NCBI GenBank assembly: GCA_020055645.1
Contig: CM034546.1
Coordinates: 64,542,001-64,606,000 of the forward strand
DNA: 64,000 nucleotides
Direction of reading: 5' to 3'
Origin: Tomocerus qinae
Lineage: Eukaryota > Arthropoda > Collembola > Entomobryomorpha > Tomoceridae
The notes under the pieces were generated by a model, which did no database searches, was not told the origin of the DNA, and worked only from the letters and a program-made list of their open reading frames with translations. Position numbers and translations under genes: made by a program. This document shows positions 1-11,255 of this stretch, one piece after another (the stretch's first letter is position 1; each line of letters opens with the position of its first letter).

Positions 1-1045
1 GAATTCATCCAAAAGGACTTTTCTTTTTTTGATTTCTTCCTTTGACTGACTTCCAATTGGTTTTGGCGATGGTAATTTGGCAGTGCAGTCGTTCAAGGAT
101 TTTAACCAGTACTTGGCAACGGAGAGTGAAGTCACTGCTGCTTGTATGTAGAGGAGTACGACAAATAAGCAGAAAACATATCCGTGGTATGTCAATACAA
201 TGGCCAATAAATATGAAAACCACCATTCTACCAGGATGGTTGGTAGGCATTCTTTCATGAATCGATTGACAGGTCCCATTTTGTGTAGAACGGCAAATGG
301 AGCGACAACAAAGCCCGACAGTATTGTTGTAGGTAGGTAGGTTGCTAGCCAGCAGCCCAATAAATCAAATTTTGGCTCCTTCCACTGCTTGAATTTGCGG
401 AATACTTCTACAACCAGATATCAAATTATTACTATTTACTCGGAGCATAATGCTTCAAGGTTCAATTATTAACACTTAAAATCGAAAATCCTTTATAAGT
501 TCGTTACTTATTTTTATTAATTTATTTCGTGATTGAATTATTAATTTGCATGGACGAAAAATAAAATAATTTTATACCTGGAGAATTATTTTGATGCCAT
601 TATTTTGATATTTAGGGCATGTATCTTTAAATAGTAACCAATTTTCTCTAGTACTAAAATATAAAGTGAAAACTGTACCTTTGTTCCTGTCGTCCATCTT
701 AAACAACCCATTATTTAGCTCCGCAATTACTTTTCCTTTCCATATCAAGTTAAGATTGAAGATATCCGTAATCACTGTTACCAAGAGAAATATCAGATGC
801 AGAAATATCTGAGGTATCGTGAATGTTGGGTCCGGATGAAAATATTCATGGATGAGTCGTGCACCCAAGAATAATGTCACCGAAAGGATTCCGAAAGACA
901 GCCCTAGCCAATTGTAATACGATAGCTTGCTTTTTGTGAAGGAAATCAGGTACGAATTCTTTTTACAATCGAAAGGAAGATATTTAAATTTTGAAGTGTA
1001 CCAATAATTCAATGCGAAAACATTTTTCACTAGCTTAGATGTCAT
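1..1045 (-). CDS. Gustatory-receptor-like 7TM protein, copy A (3' end outside window)
   Basis: The gene is split into exon 1 at 1045-679 (367 nt) and exon 2 from 407 down to the window edge. Intron 1 is GT-AG and phase 1, at the same place as in its neighbours B and C. The visible product starts MTSKLVKNVFALNYWYTSKF and has membrane segments near residues 46-66 and 78-99. A third and a fourth follow in exon 2, after a PWKEP-like motif (here QWKEPK). Exon 2 is open to the edge and closely resembles copy B, so nothing seen suggests a pseudogene. From the family layout I infer an odorant or tastant receptor in sensory neurons, with ligand unknown. The last 130 or so residues, including the family's C-terminal motif, lie outside this window. 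I chose the start because B and C begin with the same MTSK sequence. Confidence 0.75.
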
Positions 1046-3129
1046 TTTGAATGAGTACTTTCAATGTGGTCATAACTGGCATTGAATTAAAATGAAATGG
1101 AATAAGCCATGTTACACAACAAATGTCATTTATTATTTAATAAAGGAGGAAGGAATTATTTGTTTCCTGGTTCACAAAATGTGACTTTTGCTAGTTTCTT
1201 TCACTTTTGACAGAGAACTTTTATTTATGTTCCGTCTATATATTTAGGAATTACGAATTACTCAAATACAATAAATAGTCAAAAACGGGATCGTCTACAT
1301 AGTAAATCATAAAACTTTACTCTGGGTTAGTATCTTTCGAAATGAAAGGAAAGCAATATTTATACCTGAACAAGAATTCAATTACAGTTCTAAGAACCTG
1401 GCATTATCTGTTTGTATATTTTTATACAAAAGAAAAGAAATATCCCTTACGCAGTATATTTACGGAAATATGTTAAAGGAAAGGATATGTATTTACATAA
1501 GGAAGAAATTATTCGTTTCCTTGTACGACTACGCCTTCTTTCACATTCCTGGATAATATATACCTGTTTGGCTCTAGATACAAATTACTATGCTGAATAC
1601 TGAATTCTTATCCTAAATACACAAGCAGTGGCGTAGTAATACATTACAATGACGTACACACATTTATATACATAAAAATTCTAAGAAAGAAGTAATTATT
1701 TATTAAGGAACGACGATTGCCAATTCAAGATTATCTATTTACAGAACCTAGATCCTGTAACTATTAAAACTAAGTCAGCTATAATGAAAAAGTATTTATA
1801 AGTATAGTGATCTGTAATACACCGTAATATATTTCGGAATTGGGGGAAGGTCGCTTCCTTAACAATATTAGACTTTTCTACCTAATCACATTTCGTTATT
1901 AGTTCTCCGTAATTTTACAAATTAAATTGCCTCTGATTACAGTAGTATCATCAAAATCGCAAATTAAAATTTGTATCTGATTTATAATATTAGATAGATA
2001 GATGAATTGATATATATTCAAAGTTTCACTCGAGCCATTGGCCAATATATAAGTCCTAAATATAATAATAGATAATAATTCAGTTAGATAATAAGTATTC
2101 CATAGATAATTTAACATATATGCCGAAAACTGATAGTTTCCAAGAAAAATATCTTACTAGATAATAATATACTGAATTCCTTCTACTACCCGCATAAAGA
2201 AGGTTTGGCGTCCACTTCTAAAATAGGTACGACCCATCAGTACCTATCCCTCTATGAGATAGAAAATTACAATAACTCAGACACATATTCAGGAAACAAC
2301 AGTAATTATATGATAACATATAAAGCAATAACACGGTTAATGAAGACACAATGAGCCAAATAGCGGATTTATCTCGACGCGAAATATAAACGACAGATGA
2401 AATCAATCTATCTCATTATTGTATGTTTCCTAATTTAGTTTAACTAAATTCTATTTTAAATAGTATTCATCAATTTATCTATTGTATTAGAGCACATATA
2501 CAGAGGTAATATAAATTGAAATCATAAGTAAATAAATTAAGTTAGGTAGGTGTATAAAAATACCTGATTCGAATAATTATTAATAATAGTTTACCGCTTT
2601 ATCTTATTTTTCTATAATTGCTAGTTGATTTGTTTGTCATTGACCTTTTTCTATACCTTTGTTAAACATTTTATTGATTGAAAACAAACGTACAGTATCC
2701 AGTATTCTTATTCCTACACTGTAAGACAATTTTTATGAATATAGCGTATTCATAAACAATTTGGTCTATATTAAATTTTATACCTAGTACCTTATAACCT
2801 TTACATTATATCATTACGTTAGTAAATAATATAGTGTTCCATTTTAATATAGGTATTTGATATAATAATATACCCATTTTACTTAGCCTAGATCATGCAA
2901 TATGATTTATATAATATAATTATTTATGATTCGTTCAGCAAATGACTAACATTATCAGGATTTCAAAGTCAGATAAAAATAAGTAGAATACTGTATGGTA
3001 AAACAAATAGCATAGAGAAATATTATACACAATAGAGAGCTGTATACTTTAAATATATTATTGCTGAACCTTAATATCTATAATTGGTGCTTATATATCT
3101 ACACATTTTGGGGAACATTATAATATACC
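1046..3129. other. Intergenic spacer between receptor copies A and B
   Basis: AT-rich spacer with no convincing gene. The stretch from about 2310 to 3129 is recognisably related to the spacer downstream of copy C (about 5500-7185). An example is the shared block ending in CTCATTATTGTAT near 2400-2425 and again near 5565-5580. The tandem duplication that made the receptor copies therefore included flanking DNA. Short open frames here have no family features. Confidence 0.6.
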
Positions 3130-4420
3130 TTAAAACGTGAGGAGCAAATTTATTGAATTATCCAGAACGGCAGCCAGGAAAGTGAATGTGGTTGATCTTT
3201 CGAGATAGAAGAAGGGCCCAACCTCCACCCGAAGAGGTCGAAGTGATCTTGCCCATGTCTGCATATATCTAGTTTGCATCTTTCCTTTCACGAGATGAAT
3301 GAAGTGACGAGATTCTTCGTTTATCTTGCCTCCATCAGGGAGAAGTATCGACTCAGCTACAAATAAAAACACATTCAAACATGGAAAGAATAAGAAATAT
3401 GGCATAGGGATGACAGAATGAAGGCAGATGTTGGCATAGATTGTGAGCTGGGTGAGGAGGAATGCAATTCCCAAGAGAGTCGGAGCAATTAGAATTGCTT
3501 GATCATTGAGCATTGTAAATGTGAGGGTCATTGTGGTATACAAAGAGCTGACAATGTCATGGAATTCTTGCAATTCATCCATAAGGATTTTTCTTTTTTT
3601 GATTTCTTCCTTTGACTGACTTCCAATTGGTTTTGGCGATGGTAATTTGGCAGTGCAGTCGTTCAAGGATTTTAACCAGTACTTGCCAACAGAGAGTGTA
3701 GTCACTGCAGCTTGTATGTAGACGAGGACGACAAATAAGCAGAAAATGTATCCGTGATATGTCAGCACAATGGCTATCAAATGTGATGGCCACCATTGGT
3801 AAAGAGCGGTTGGAATGCATTCCTTCATGAATCGATTACCTGGCCCGATTTTATGGAGAACTGCAAATGGAGCGACAACAAAGCCTGCTGCAAATGTTAT
3901 AGGTATGTATGTTCCCAGCCACAAGGCGATCAAATCCACTTTAGGCTCCTTCCACGGCTTGAATTTTTGGAATTTTTCTAAGTATTAAAAATTATAAATT
4001 CCAATACATATTTTCCATAGATATTTTCAATACAATTAAAAATGGTTAGCTACCTTTGTTTAGGTCATCCAGGATGAACAATCCATTACTCATTGCCGCA
4101 ATTTCTTTTCCTTTCCATATCAAGTTGAAATTGAAGACATCCGTAATCCCCGTTATCAAGAAGAATATCAGATAAAGAAATATCTGAGGTATTGTGAATT
4201 TTGGATCCGGGTGAAAATATTCGTAGAGGAGTCGTCCACCTAAGTATATTGTAACCGAAAGTATCACGAATGATAATCCCAGCCAATTGTAAAAGGAGAG
4301 TTTGCTTTTTGTGAAGGAAATCAGGTACGTCTTCTTTTCACAATCAAAGGGAAGATATTTAAATCTTGAAGTGTACCAATAATTGAACGCAAAAACTTTC
4401 TGGAGTTGTTTAGAAGTCAT
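3130..4420 (-). CDS. Gustatory-receptor-like 7TM protein, copy B (intact)
   Basis: Exon 1 is 4420-4054 (367 nt) and exon 2 is 3977-3130 (848 nt). They join in phase 1, with donor AAAG/GTAGC and acceptor TTAG, to give 404 residues. Hydrophobic segments are seen at about 46-66, 78-99, 137-160, 188-212, 280-305, 313-333 and 385-404, seven in all. The C-terminus reads GPFFYLERSTTF and then a last helix. That resembles the end of insect gustatory receptors, but the usual TY/QF signature is not present: the position corresponding to TY reads DN. The expected role is a plasma-membrane chemoreceptor or ligand-gated channel subunit, with ligand unknown. It lies between copies A and C in the same orientation. 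The MTSK start is conserved in all three. The family call rests on layout and C-terminal pattern, not on a search. Confidence 0.82.
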
Positions 4421-5719
4421 TTTTGTTTGACGAGCAAAGACAGACTCAATTTTTATGATTTATATTTAGGATATACATTTACGTTGATAACTAATTCTAG
4501 GAAGGAGAGTAAGGTTTATAGCGTGTGTTTATAGTAATAAATAAAGATAATATCTGCTCAATTTATTTGTTTACGACAACGAAAAAGACTATTTGTTTGT
4601 ATAAGTTTACTAATCCTTAAGATAACAATTAATAACTTTTATTGGGTATTTGTATTTAAATTGTGGTAGTAGTAAAGTTGTAGTCTAATAAACTGATAAT
4701 TCCATTTCAGTTAAAATTTGATTTAATTTTACAACAAATAGGACGGCCGGTCTTTCGCAAATAGGTTAGATAAAACGTTGACCTGATTGTAATTATCCAC
4801 CGAATTAAACTACCTGTCTAGATATACGATACAAGATGATTATACATAGTCTAGGCAGTGTATACAGTATATATTTAGCAAATCAGGTAAACACGTTGCT
4901 CTAAATTGAACTCCTAATTCAAATTAAGGCTGTTTCTCCAATTATTTATATCTAGTTTAAATATCATAAATATTTACTGGCTATCCAACATTGCTACATA
5001 AGCTACTAATACCTTTTAATTATAGATTTTAATTAAATTGAACGTGTGTATGTATGTACAATATATTATAGGAACATATACCTACTTCAAGTTAATTTCT
5101 TAGAATGCGTTTGATATTAATCGTGGATTAACTGGATTTTATTGTAGTTGCTAAATTAGTGTAAACTTATATACTTACTACGAAGAATAAAGCCACCTTA
5201 TACATAACATAACAATTTTATTTGATTTTCGATTATAAGCTCATAATGTATCCTTACTAGTACAGTTCCGATAAATAGTCAATCAAACAACAGAACAGAT
5301 TGCATTTCAATTTACAGTATGAGACTAATAAGTATACTAATAATATGGATAACATTATAGTGTGTTTACATGACTTGAATTGAAGGCGCTGACCATGACA
5401 TTTTCTTAACTTTTGAGTGAAGATGTTTTAATGGTGTTTGGCTTTCTGCTTTAGTAACTAATGTTTACATTACAATTACTACTTAATACATTATTAATGG
5501 CAAACAATGAGTTAATTAAAGGATTTATATCGACGAGAAATATATATGACAGATGAAGTCAAACTATCTCATTATTGTATCCTATTTTCCTAATTTAGTT
5601 TAACTAATTTCTATTTTAAATAGTATTCATCAATTCAAAATCTATTGTGTTAGCACATATACAGAGGTGATGAAATCATAAATTGAAATCAAGTTAACAA
5701 ATTAACTTAGGTATATATA
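4421..5719. other. Spacer upstream of copy B, duplicated near 15-18 kb
   Basis: No gene seen. The first 120 bases match the region just upstream of copy C (8473-8590), so a duplicated promoter region is likely. The part from about 5070 to 5495 is paralogous to 15064-15161 plus 17746-18070, including the run AGAATAAAGCCACC. It lacks the 2.58-kb Helitron that separates those two blocks, and so serves as an empty-site reference. Confidence 0.6.
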
Positions 5720-5958
5720 TGTGACGTTCTCAGCAATATTTAACCTTAAGGTGATGACCAAAAATTTGAAAATGTTTTCCAAATCATTGGAAATAATTGT
5801 AATTACTTCGTAAAATGATTTGTAGGACGTTTACATAACTGTTAGGTTTATAAATTTTTATTTTACTGAGAGGTTAGAATAAAGGGGTTGGTTTGTATCC
5901 CCTTTTACTCGATACTATAGTTTTCACCTTAAGGTTTAATATTGCTGAGAACGTCACA
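5720..5958. mobile_element. Tc1/mariner-type MITE, 239 bp
   Basis: Terminal inverted repeats of about 35 bp begin TGTGACGTTCTCAGCAATAT and recur in reverse at the right end with one or two changes. TA dinucleotides at 5718-5719 and 5959-5960 fit a TA target duplication. The left TA lies in a TATATATA run, so the exact edge could shift by two bases. There is no coding capacity. Confidence 0.7.
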
Positions 5959-7185
5959 TATGCATATAAAATTTATGTATACGTACGATGGGATTTGATA
6001 ATTATTAGGATCGAAGTTAACGTAATATCCTTATAAATTTGTCGGAATCACTCTGCCGACCGTCTGGTCGTCTGATCGTCGACTAGTTTTATTAGTACTT
6101 ATATCTTTGTAACGACTTAACTTATTCCAAATCTGTTTTTTGCATATGGTAGCATCTATATCCAGAAGCAACCAGTTTAAACCATCATTAGAATTCAAAT
6201 TCGCCGTATCCCCTGGTTTGTGGAAATAATATATTATATTATACAGCAAGTGAGGCATTCAGTAATTGAACAGGAGGTAGTAGTAAAAGACTATGAATAT
6301 GATTGTGCTATCTAAGAGACTACACACCGCGCTGGTATTAACTTGCTCTGATACTGCGAGTAGACAAATACAATATAAAAACACACATAATTATTGGCAT
6401 GGATCACATGTGTACCTCGCTGATTACGAGAGCAGCTAGGATAACCTGTCTTTGTTGGGCTAGTAGACTTCCGATAACAGTCCCACAACAGTGACTCGTT
6501 AAATGACAGCCTTAAGCTTCTTGGGTATTAATTAACAACAATACCAGTATTGAAGGAGTTGGCAATAGGCCCATAATTGAGGCCTGTGCCTAGTACTATC
6601 GCTTTGCAGTGCGGAAGTATACCCCATATAACATACATATAACACAAATACTTTTGATAAACAAGTTATTGATGGAAATTAAACGTATAGTATGCAGTAT
6701 TCATAATATTGTAAACCTACTGTTTACGCATATATGATATTTATAATCAATTTTGTCTATATTAAATGTTATACCTATGACCTAGTATCATACTATAACT
6801 TTTAAATTATATTATTATCATTTAATAAATTTTGTGTTAGTAAATATACTACTCCATTTTAATACAATATATTAAAATGGAATACTATAGTATTATTCCT
6901 TACCTTAATTATACAATTACCTTAATTATTTACTACAATACTGCCCATTTTACTTAGCTATACATTGTGATTTATAATAAATATACAATTATTTATAATC
7001 CGTTTGGTAAATAAATATCAGTATTGGGATTTCAAAGTAAGATAAAAATCAGTAGAAACCTGTATTGTTAAACCTATAGAGAGACATGGAGAAACATAAC
7101 CGTATACTCAAAATATATTATTATTAAATGGAAATACATCATTGGTGCCTATGACTATATAATTTGGGGAACAGTATATTATACC
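5959..7185. other. Spacer downstream of copy C
   Basis: AT-rich and apparently non-coding apart from the dispersed repeat at 6420-6590. A 12-bp perfect palindrome with a 5-base spacer sits at 6853-6881 (arms TCCATTTTAATA). The equivalent spacer below copy B has only one of the arms, so this arose after the duplication. The region from about 6655 to 7185 is paralogous to 2640-3129. Confidence 0.5.
6420..6590 (+). repeat. Dispersed repeat copy related to the SINE at 63.6-63.9 kb
   Basis: The sequence containing TAACCTGTCTTTGTTGGGCT and the following 110 bases recurs in reverse orientation at about 63660-63775, including AATGACAGCCTTA and the terminal AGGCCC. This copy lacks the tRNA-like head seen in the other, so it is probably 5'-truncated. 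Confidence 0.6.
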
Positions 7186-8472
7186 TTAAAACGTGAGAAG
7201 CAAATTTATTGAATTGTCCAGAACGGCAGACAGGAAAGTGAATGTGGTTGATCTTTCTAGGTAGAAGAAAGGTCCAATCTGAACCCGAAGAGGTCGTAAT
7301 GATCTTGCCCATTTCTGCATGTATCTAGTTTGCACCTTTCCTTTTACGAGATGAATGAAATGACGAGATTCTTCGTTTATCTCGGCTCCATCAGGGAGGA
7401 GAATCGACTCAGCCACAAATAAAAAAAATTCAAAAATGGAAAGAAAAAGAAATATGGCATAGGGATGACGGCGTGAAGGCAGATGTTGGCATAGATTGTG
7501 AGCTGGGTGAGGAGGAACGCAATTCCCAAGAGAGTTGGAGCAATAATCATTGCTTGATCATTGACCTTGGTAAATGTGAGGGTCATTGTGGTATAGATCG
7601 AGCTAACAATGTCGAGGAATTCATGCAACTCATCCTGGAGGATTTTTCTTCTTTTGATTTCTTCCTTTGAAAGCTTCCCGAGCGGGCTTGGCGATGGTAT
7701 GTTAAAAGTGCACTTGGTCAAGGATTTTAACCAGTACTTGCCAAAGGCGAGTGAAATCACTGCAGCTTGTATGTAGACGAGGACGACAAGTAAGCAGAAA
7801 ACGTATCCGTGGTATATCACAATAATGGCCAGCAAATGTGATGGCCACCATTGGTAATAAGCGGTTGGAATGCATTCCTTCATGAATCGATAGATTGGCC
7901 CGATTTCATGGAGAACTGCAAATGGAGCGACAACAAAGCCTGCTGAAAACGTTATAGGTATGTATGTTCCCAGCCACAAGGCGATCAAATCCACTTTAGG
8001 CTCCTTCCACGGCTTGAATTTTTTGAACTTTTCTAAGTATTAAATATTATAAATTTCCTCAAGATTACTTCAATACTACAATTAAATTAAAAGATGGTTA
8101 ACTACCTTTGTTTAGGTCATGCAGGATGAACAATCCATTAATGATTGTGGCAGTTTCTTTTCCTTTCCATATCAAGTTAAAATTGAAGACATCCGTAATC
8201 ACCATTACCAAGAAGAATACCAAGTACAGAAATATCTGAGGTATATTGAAATTTGGGTCCGGGTGAAAATATTCGTAGAGGAGTCGTCCACCAAAGAATA
8301 TTGTAACCAGAAGTACCAGGAAAGATAATACCAACCAATTGTAAAAGCATAGCTTGCTTTTCGTGAAGGAAATCAGTTGCGTCTTCTTTTCACAATCGAA
8401 GGGAAGATATTTAAATTTTGAGGTGTACCAATAATTGAGCGCATAAACTTTCTGGATTAGTTTAGAGGTCAT
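7186..8472 (-). pseudogene. Gustatory-receptor-like 7TM protein, copy C (one frameshift)
   Basis: Exon 1 is 8472-8106 (367 nt) and exon 2 is 8032-7186 (847 nt, one base shorter than in copy B). Splice sites and phase match copies A and B. Exon 1 is open, and exon 2 is open to residue 320 or so. There a run of eight A on the plus strand (7421-7428) replaces a nine-base AAAAACACA-type stretch in B, and the frame shifts. Beyond it the other frame continues in full family sequence (AESILLPDGAEINEESRHF to the last helix). All seven helices are otherwise preserved. The change is a single base in a homopolymer, so this is either a very young pseudogene or a sequencing or assembly error. If it is an error, the product is 404 residues like copy B. 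Confidence 0.75.
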
Positions 8473-8756
8473 TTTTGTTTGACGACCAAAGACAGACTCA
8501 ATTTATAAGACTTATATTTAGGATATATATTTACGTTGATACCTAATTCTAGGATGGAGAGTAAGGTTTGTAGCGTGTATTCGTAGTAATAAATAAAGTC
8601 TTTATAATATAGCACATAATAAGGCAAATGCAATAAACAAGTGTGGAAAGTCATGCATTGGAAAAACCCCCGAAGTTCCCTTGTATGTGTTTGTGTACGT
8701 GCAAGCAGGCTGGATTCTGTTTTCCTATTTCGAGGATTTTGGACTGCTTTATTTTT
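8473..8756. other. Upstream region of copy C
   Basis: The first 120 bases match the upstream region of copy B, with TTTGTTTGACGA next to the start codon. The duplicated homology fades near 8600, shortly before the large palindrome. A stretch with GCACATAATAAGGCAAATGC around 8613-8632 loosely resembles the Helitron interior near 15268 (GCACATAATGAGGCAAATTC), which may be coincidence or a remnant. Confidence 0.4.
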
Positions 8757-9886
8757 GTGTATGAATTTAAGAGATGTGTATGAAAAAAAATTTGAAATTC
8801 GATATTGAATCTCAACTAATGATAACCTATGCAGATAGAGGAATGTAAAAAACAGTTTCTTTCCGATTTTTGATGCACCGCCCCCTTCCCTCAGGACACA
8901 CCCCCCGAAGGTGGAAAAGCATATACAAAAAATCTCGGTAACTACTTGACCGATTTGGATGAAATTTTTTTTAAATTGAATAAAACAATATTTGCCCCAG
9001 GGGTTCTGCGATTCATTTCAAAATTCAAACTCCATCATTCAAAATAAATTTCAAAATTTTGAAAAAAGTCGTTTTTTTGAAATTTAACGCTTATAGAGCA
9101 AATCTTACTGTAATATCTATAGAAACAGCCAGTTATCATATTACATCAATTTGACCTCTGAAAATGTCAAAGGTCAACTTTTAGAAACGCTCCAATATAT
9201 CTTGTGTGACCTATCAATCAGCATCTAAATAACTCGAGCAGAACGATTATGATGTAAAATGACACAAATTTTGTACCAGTAATAGGTCAAAGGTTCAATT
9301 TCTATAAAATAACAAAACTAACATTGTCACAAATTGGTACTTGGTTGGCACAAATTGGTACAAACTGGTACAAAATTTGTGTCATTTTACATCATAATCG
9401 TTCTGCTCGAGTTATTTAGATGCTGATTGATAGGTCACACAAGATATATTGGAGCGTTTCTAAAAGTTGACCTTTGACATTTTCAGAGGTCAAATTGATG
9501 TAATATGATAACTGGCTGTTTCTATAGATATTACAGTAAGATTTGCTCTATAAGCGTTAAATTTCAAAAAAACGACTTTTTTCAAAATTTTGAAATTTAT
9601 TTTGAATGATGGAGTTTGAATTTTGAAATGAATCGCAGAACCCCTGGGGCAAATATTGTTTTATTCAATTTAAAAAAAATTCATCCAAATCGGTCAAGTA
9701 GTTACCGAGATTTTTTGTATACGCTTTTCCACCTTCGGGGGGTGTGTCCTGAGGGAAGGGGGCGGTGCATCAAAAATCGGAAAGAAACTGTTTTTTACAT
9801 TCCTCTATCTGCATAGGTTATCATTAGTTGAGATTCAATATCGAATTTCAAATTTTTTTTCATACACATCTCTTAAATTCATACAC
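8757..9886. mobile_element. Foldback-like palindromic element, 1130 bp
   Basis: The left arm (8757-9280, 524 bp) and right arm (9364-9886, 523 bp) are reverse complements over their full length. By eye I find one substitution (AAGCATATAC against AAGCGTATAC) and one length difference in an A/T run. The 83-base loop has short repeats of CAAATTGGTA. There are no long open frames. I cannot define a certain target duplication, since both flanks are T-rich. It could be a young foldback transposon or large MITE, an inverted duplication, or an assembly artefact. A transcript across it would form a very long hairpin. Confidence 0.8.
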
Positions 9887-10384
9887 TTTTGCGATGTCTT
9901 AATTATTCAGTTTAAGGATTCTACTTCGATTAGGGCAGCGGTAGTGGGTTTAACCCTAGTATGGATGACATTCCAAATCAACAGTAAAGAGTCTAGGCAC
10001 CAGAGGTGGGCAAATATTTTTTCGGCCCGGCCCGGCCCGGCCTGCCGCCATTTTTTTTTGAACACTCATCGGCCCGGCCTGGGCCGAATATGTACATTCA
10101 AAAATTTTAAAAATTTCGGCCGGCCTGCGGCCGGCATATAGCAAAAAAATTTCTGAGCGGCCGGCCTTCGGCCGGCCTGATACTATGTATACAACAGCGC
10201 GGCCGGCCTCCGGCCGGCCTACAAGTACTTTTTAAAAATTTCGGCCGGCCTTCGGCCGGCCTATACGTTGTTAATGTCAGGCCGCGCGATTTCGGCCCGG
10301 CCCGGCCCGGCCTGAGATTCATTTTATACAGTTTATGCTGATTACGATAAGTAATTATAATAACAATTGAACATGCCAGTTAAA

Positions 10385-11255
10385 AAAGTCACGTGATTAG
10401 ATATGCATTAGTCACGTGAGTATATATTATGTATACTAACCACGTGAGTATACATTATGTATACTAATCACGTGAGTATATATTATGTATACTAATCACG
10501 TGAGTATATATTATGTATACTAATCACGTGAGTATATATTATGTATACTAACCACGTGAGTATACATTATGTATACTAATCACGTGAGTATATATTATGT
10601 ATACTAATCACGTGAGTATATATTATGTATACTAACCACGTGAGTATACATATATATATACTAACCACGTGAGTATATATATATACTAACCACGTGAGTA
10701 TATATATACTATAACCACGTGAGTATATATATACTAACCACGTGAGTATATATATACTATAACCACGTGAGTATATATATACTAACCACGTGAGTATATA
10801 TATACTAACCACGTGAGTATATATATACTAACCACGTGAGTATATATATATACTAACCACGTGAGTATATATATATACTAACCACGTGAGTATACAGAGA
10901 TGTGCAAAAGTAACTAGGCCATAGGGCTTATGCATAGCAGTGTCCAAAAATACAATCCAAGGAGTGTTAGTATTGCCATGGTTCCCGGTATCCCGAACTG
11001 GAGTTAGATTGGTTACTAACACAGTATAAATCTCCTAGTTACTTTTGCCCATCTCCGTATATATATACTAACCACGTGAGCATATATACTAACCACGTGA
11101 GTATATATACTAACCACGTGCGTATATACTAACCACGTGCGTATATATATACTAACCACGTGCGTATATATATACTAATCACGTGAGCATATATATACTA
11201 ATCACATGAGTATATATATACTAATCACGTGAGTATATATATACTAATCACATGA
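10385..11255. repeat. CACGTG-containing minisatellite
   Basis: Tandem units of about 20-28 bp all contain CACGTG followed by AGTATATAT and ACTAA-type sequence. The left part uses 28-bp units with ATTATGTATACTAAT; the right part uses shorter ones. I count 27 CACGTG hexamers, 20 before and 7 after the inserted element at 10895-11057. A few rightmost units have decayed to CACATG. CACGTG is the canonical E-box bound by bHLH proteins, but whether any bind here is unknown. Confidence 0.85.
10895..11057. mobile_element. Small hAT-like MITE nested in the minisatellite
   Basis: 163 bp with terminal inverted repeats of about 23 bp starting CAGAGATGTGCAAAAGTAAC. The right end reads, inverted, CGGAGATGGGCAAAAGTAAC. 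The termini are similar in style to the host element. No clean 8-bp duplication is seen, but the flanks are AT-repeat units that could have changed. Confidence 0.65.

Noticed and set aside
10576-10812. Repetitive frame of YIYTHVVSI type
   Set aside because: Produced by the CACGTG minisatellite. Unit lengths are not multiples of three throughout, so there is no constraint.
10385-11255. CRISPR-like array
   Set aside because: The repeats are contiguous without unique spacers, vary in length and lie inside a eukaryotic hAT element.
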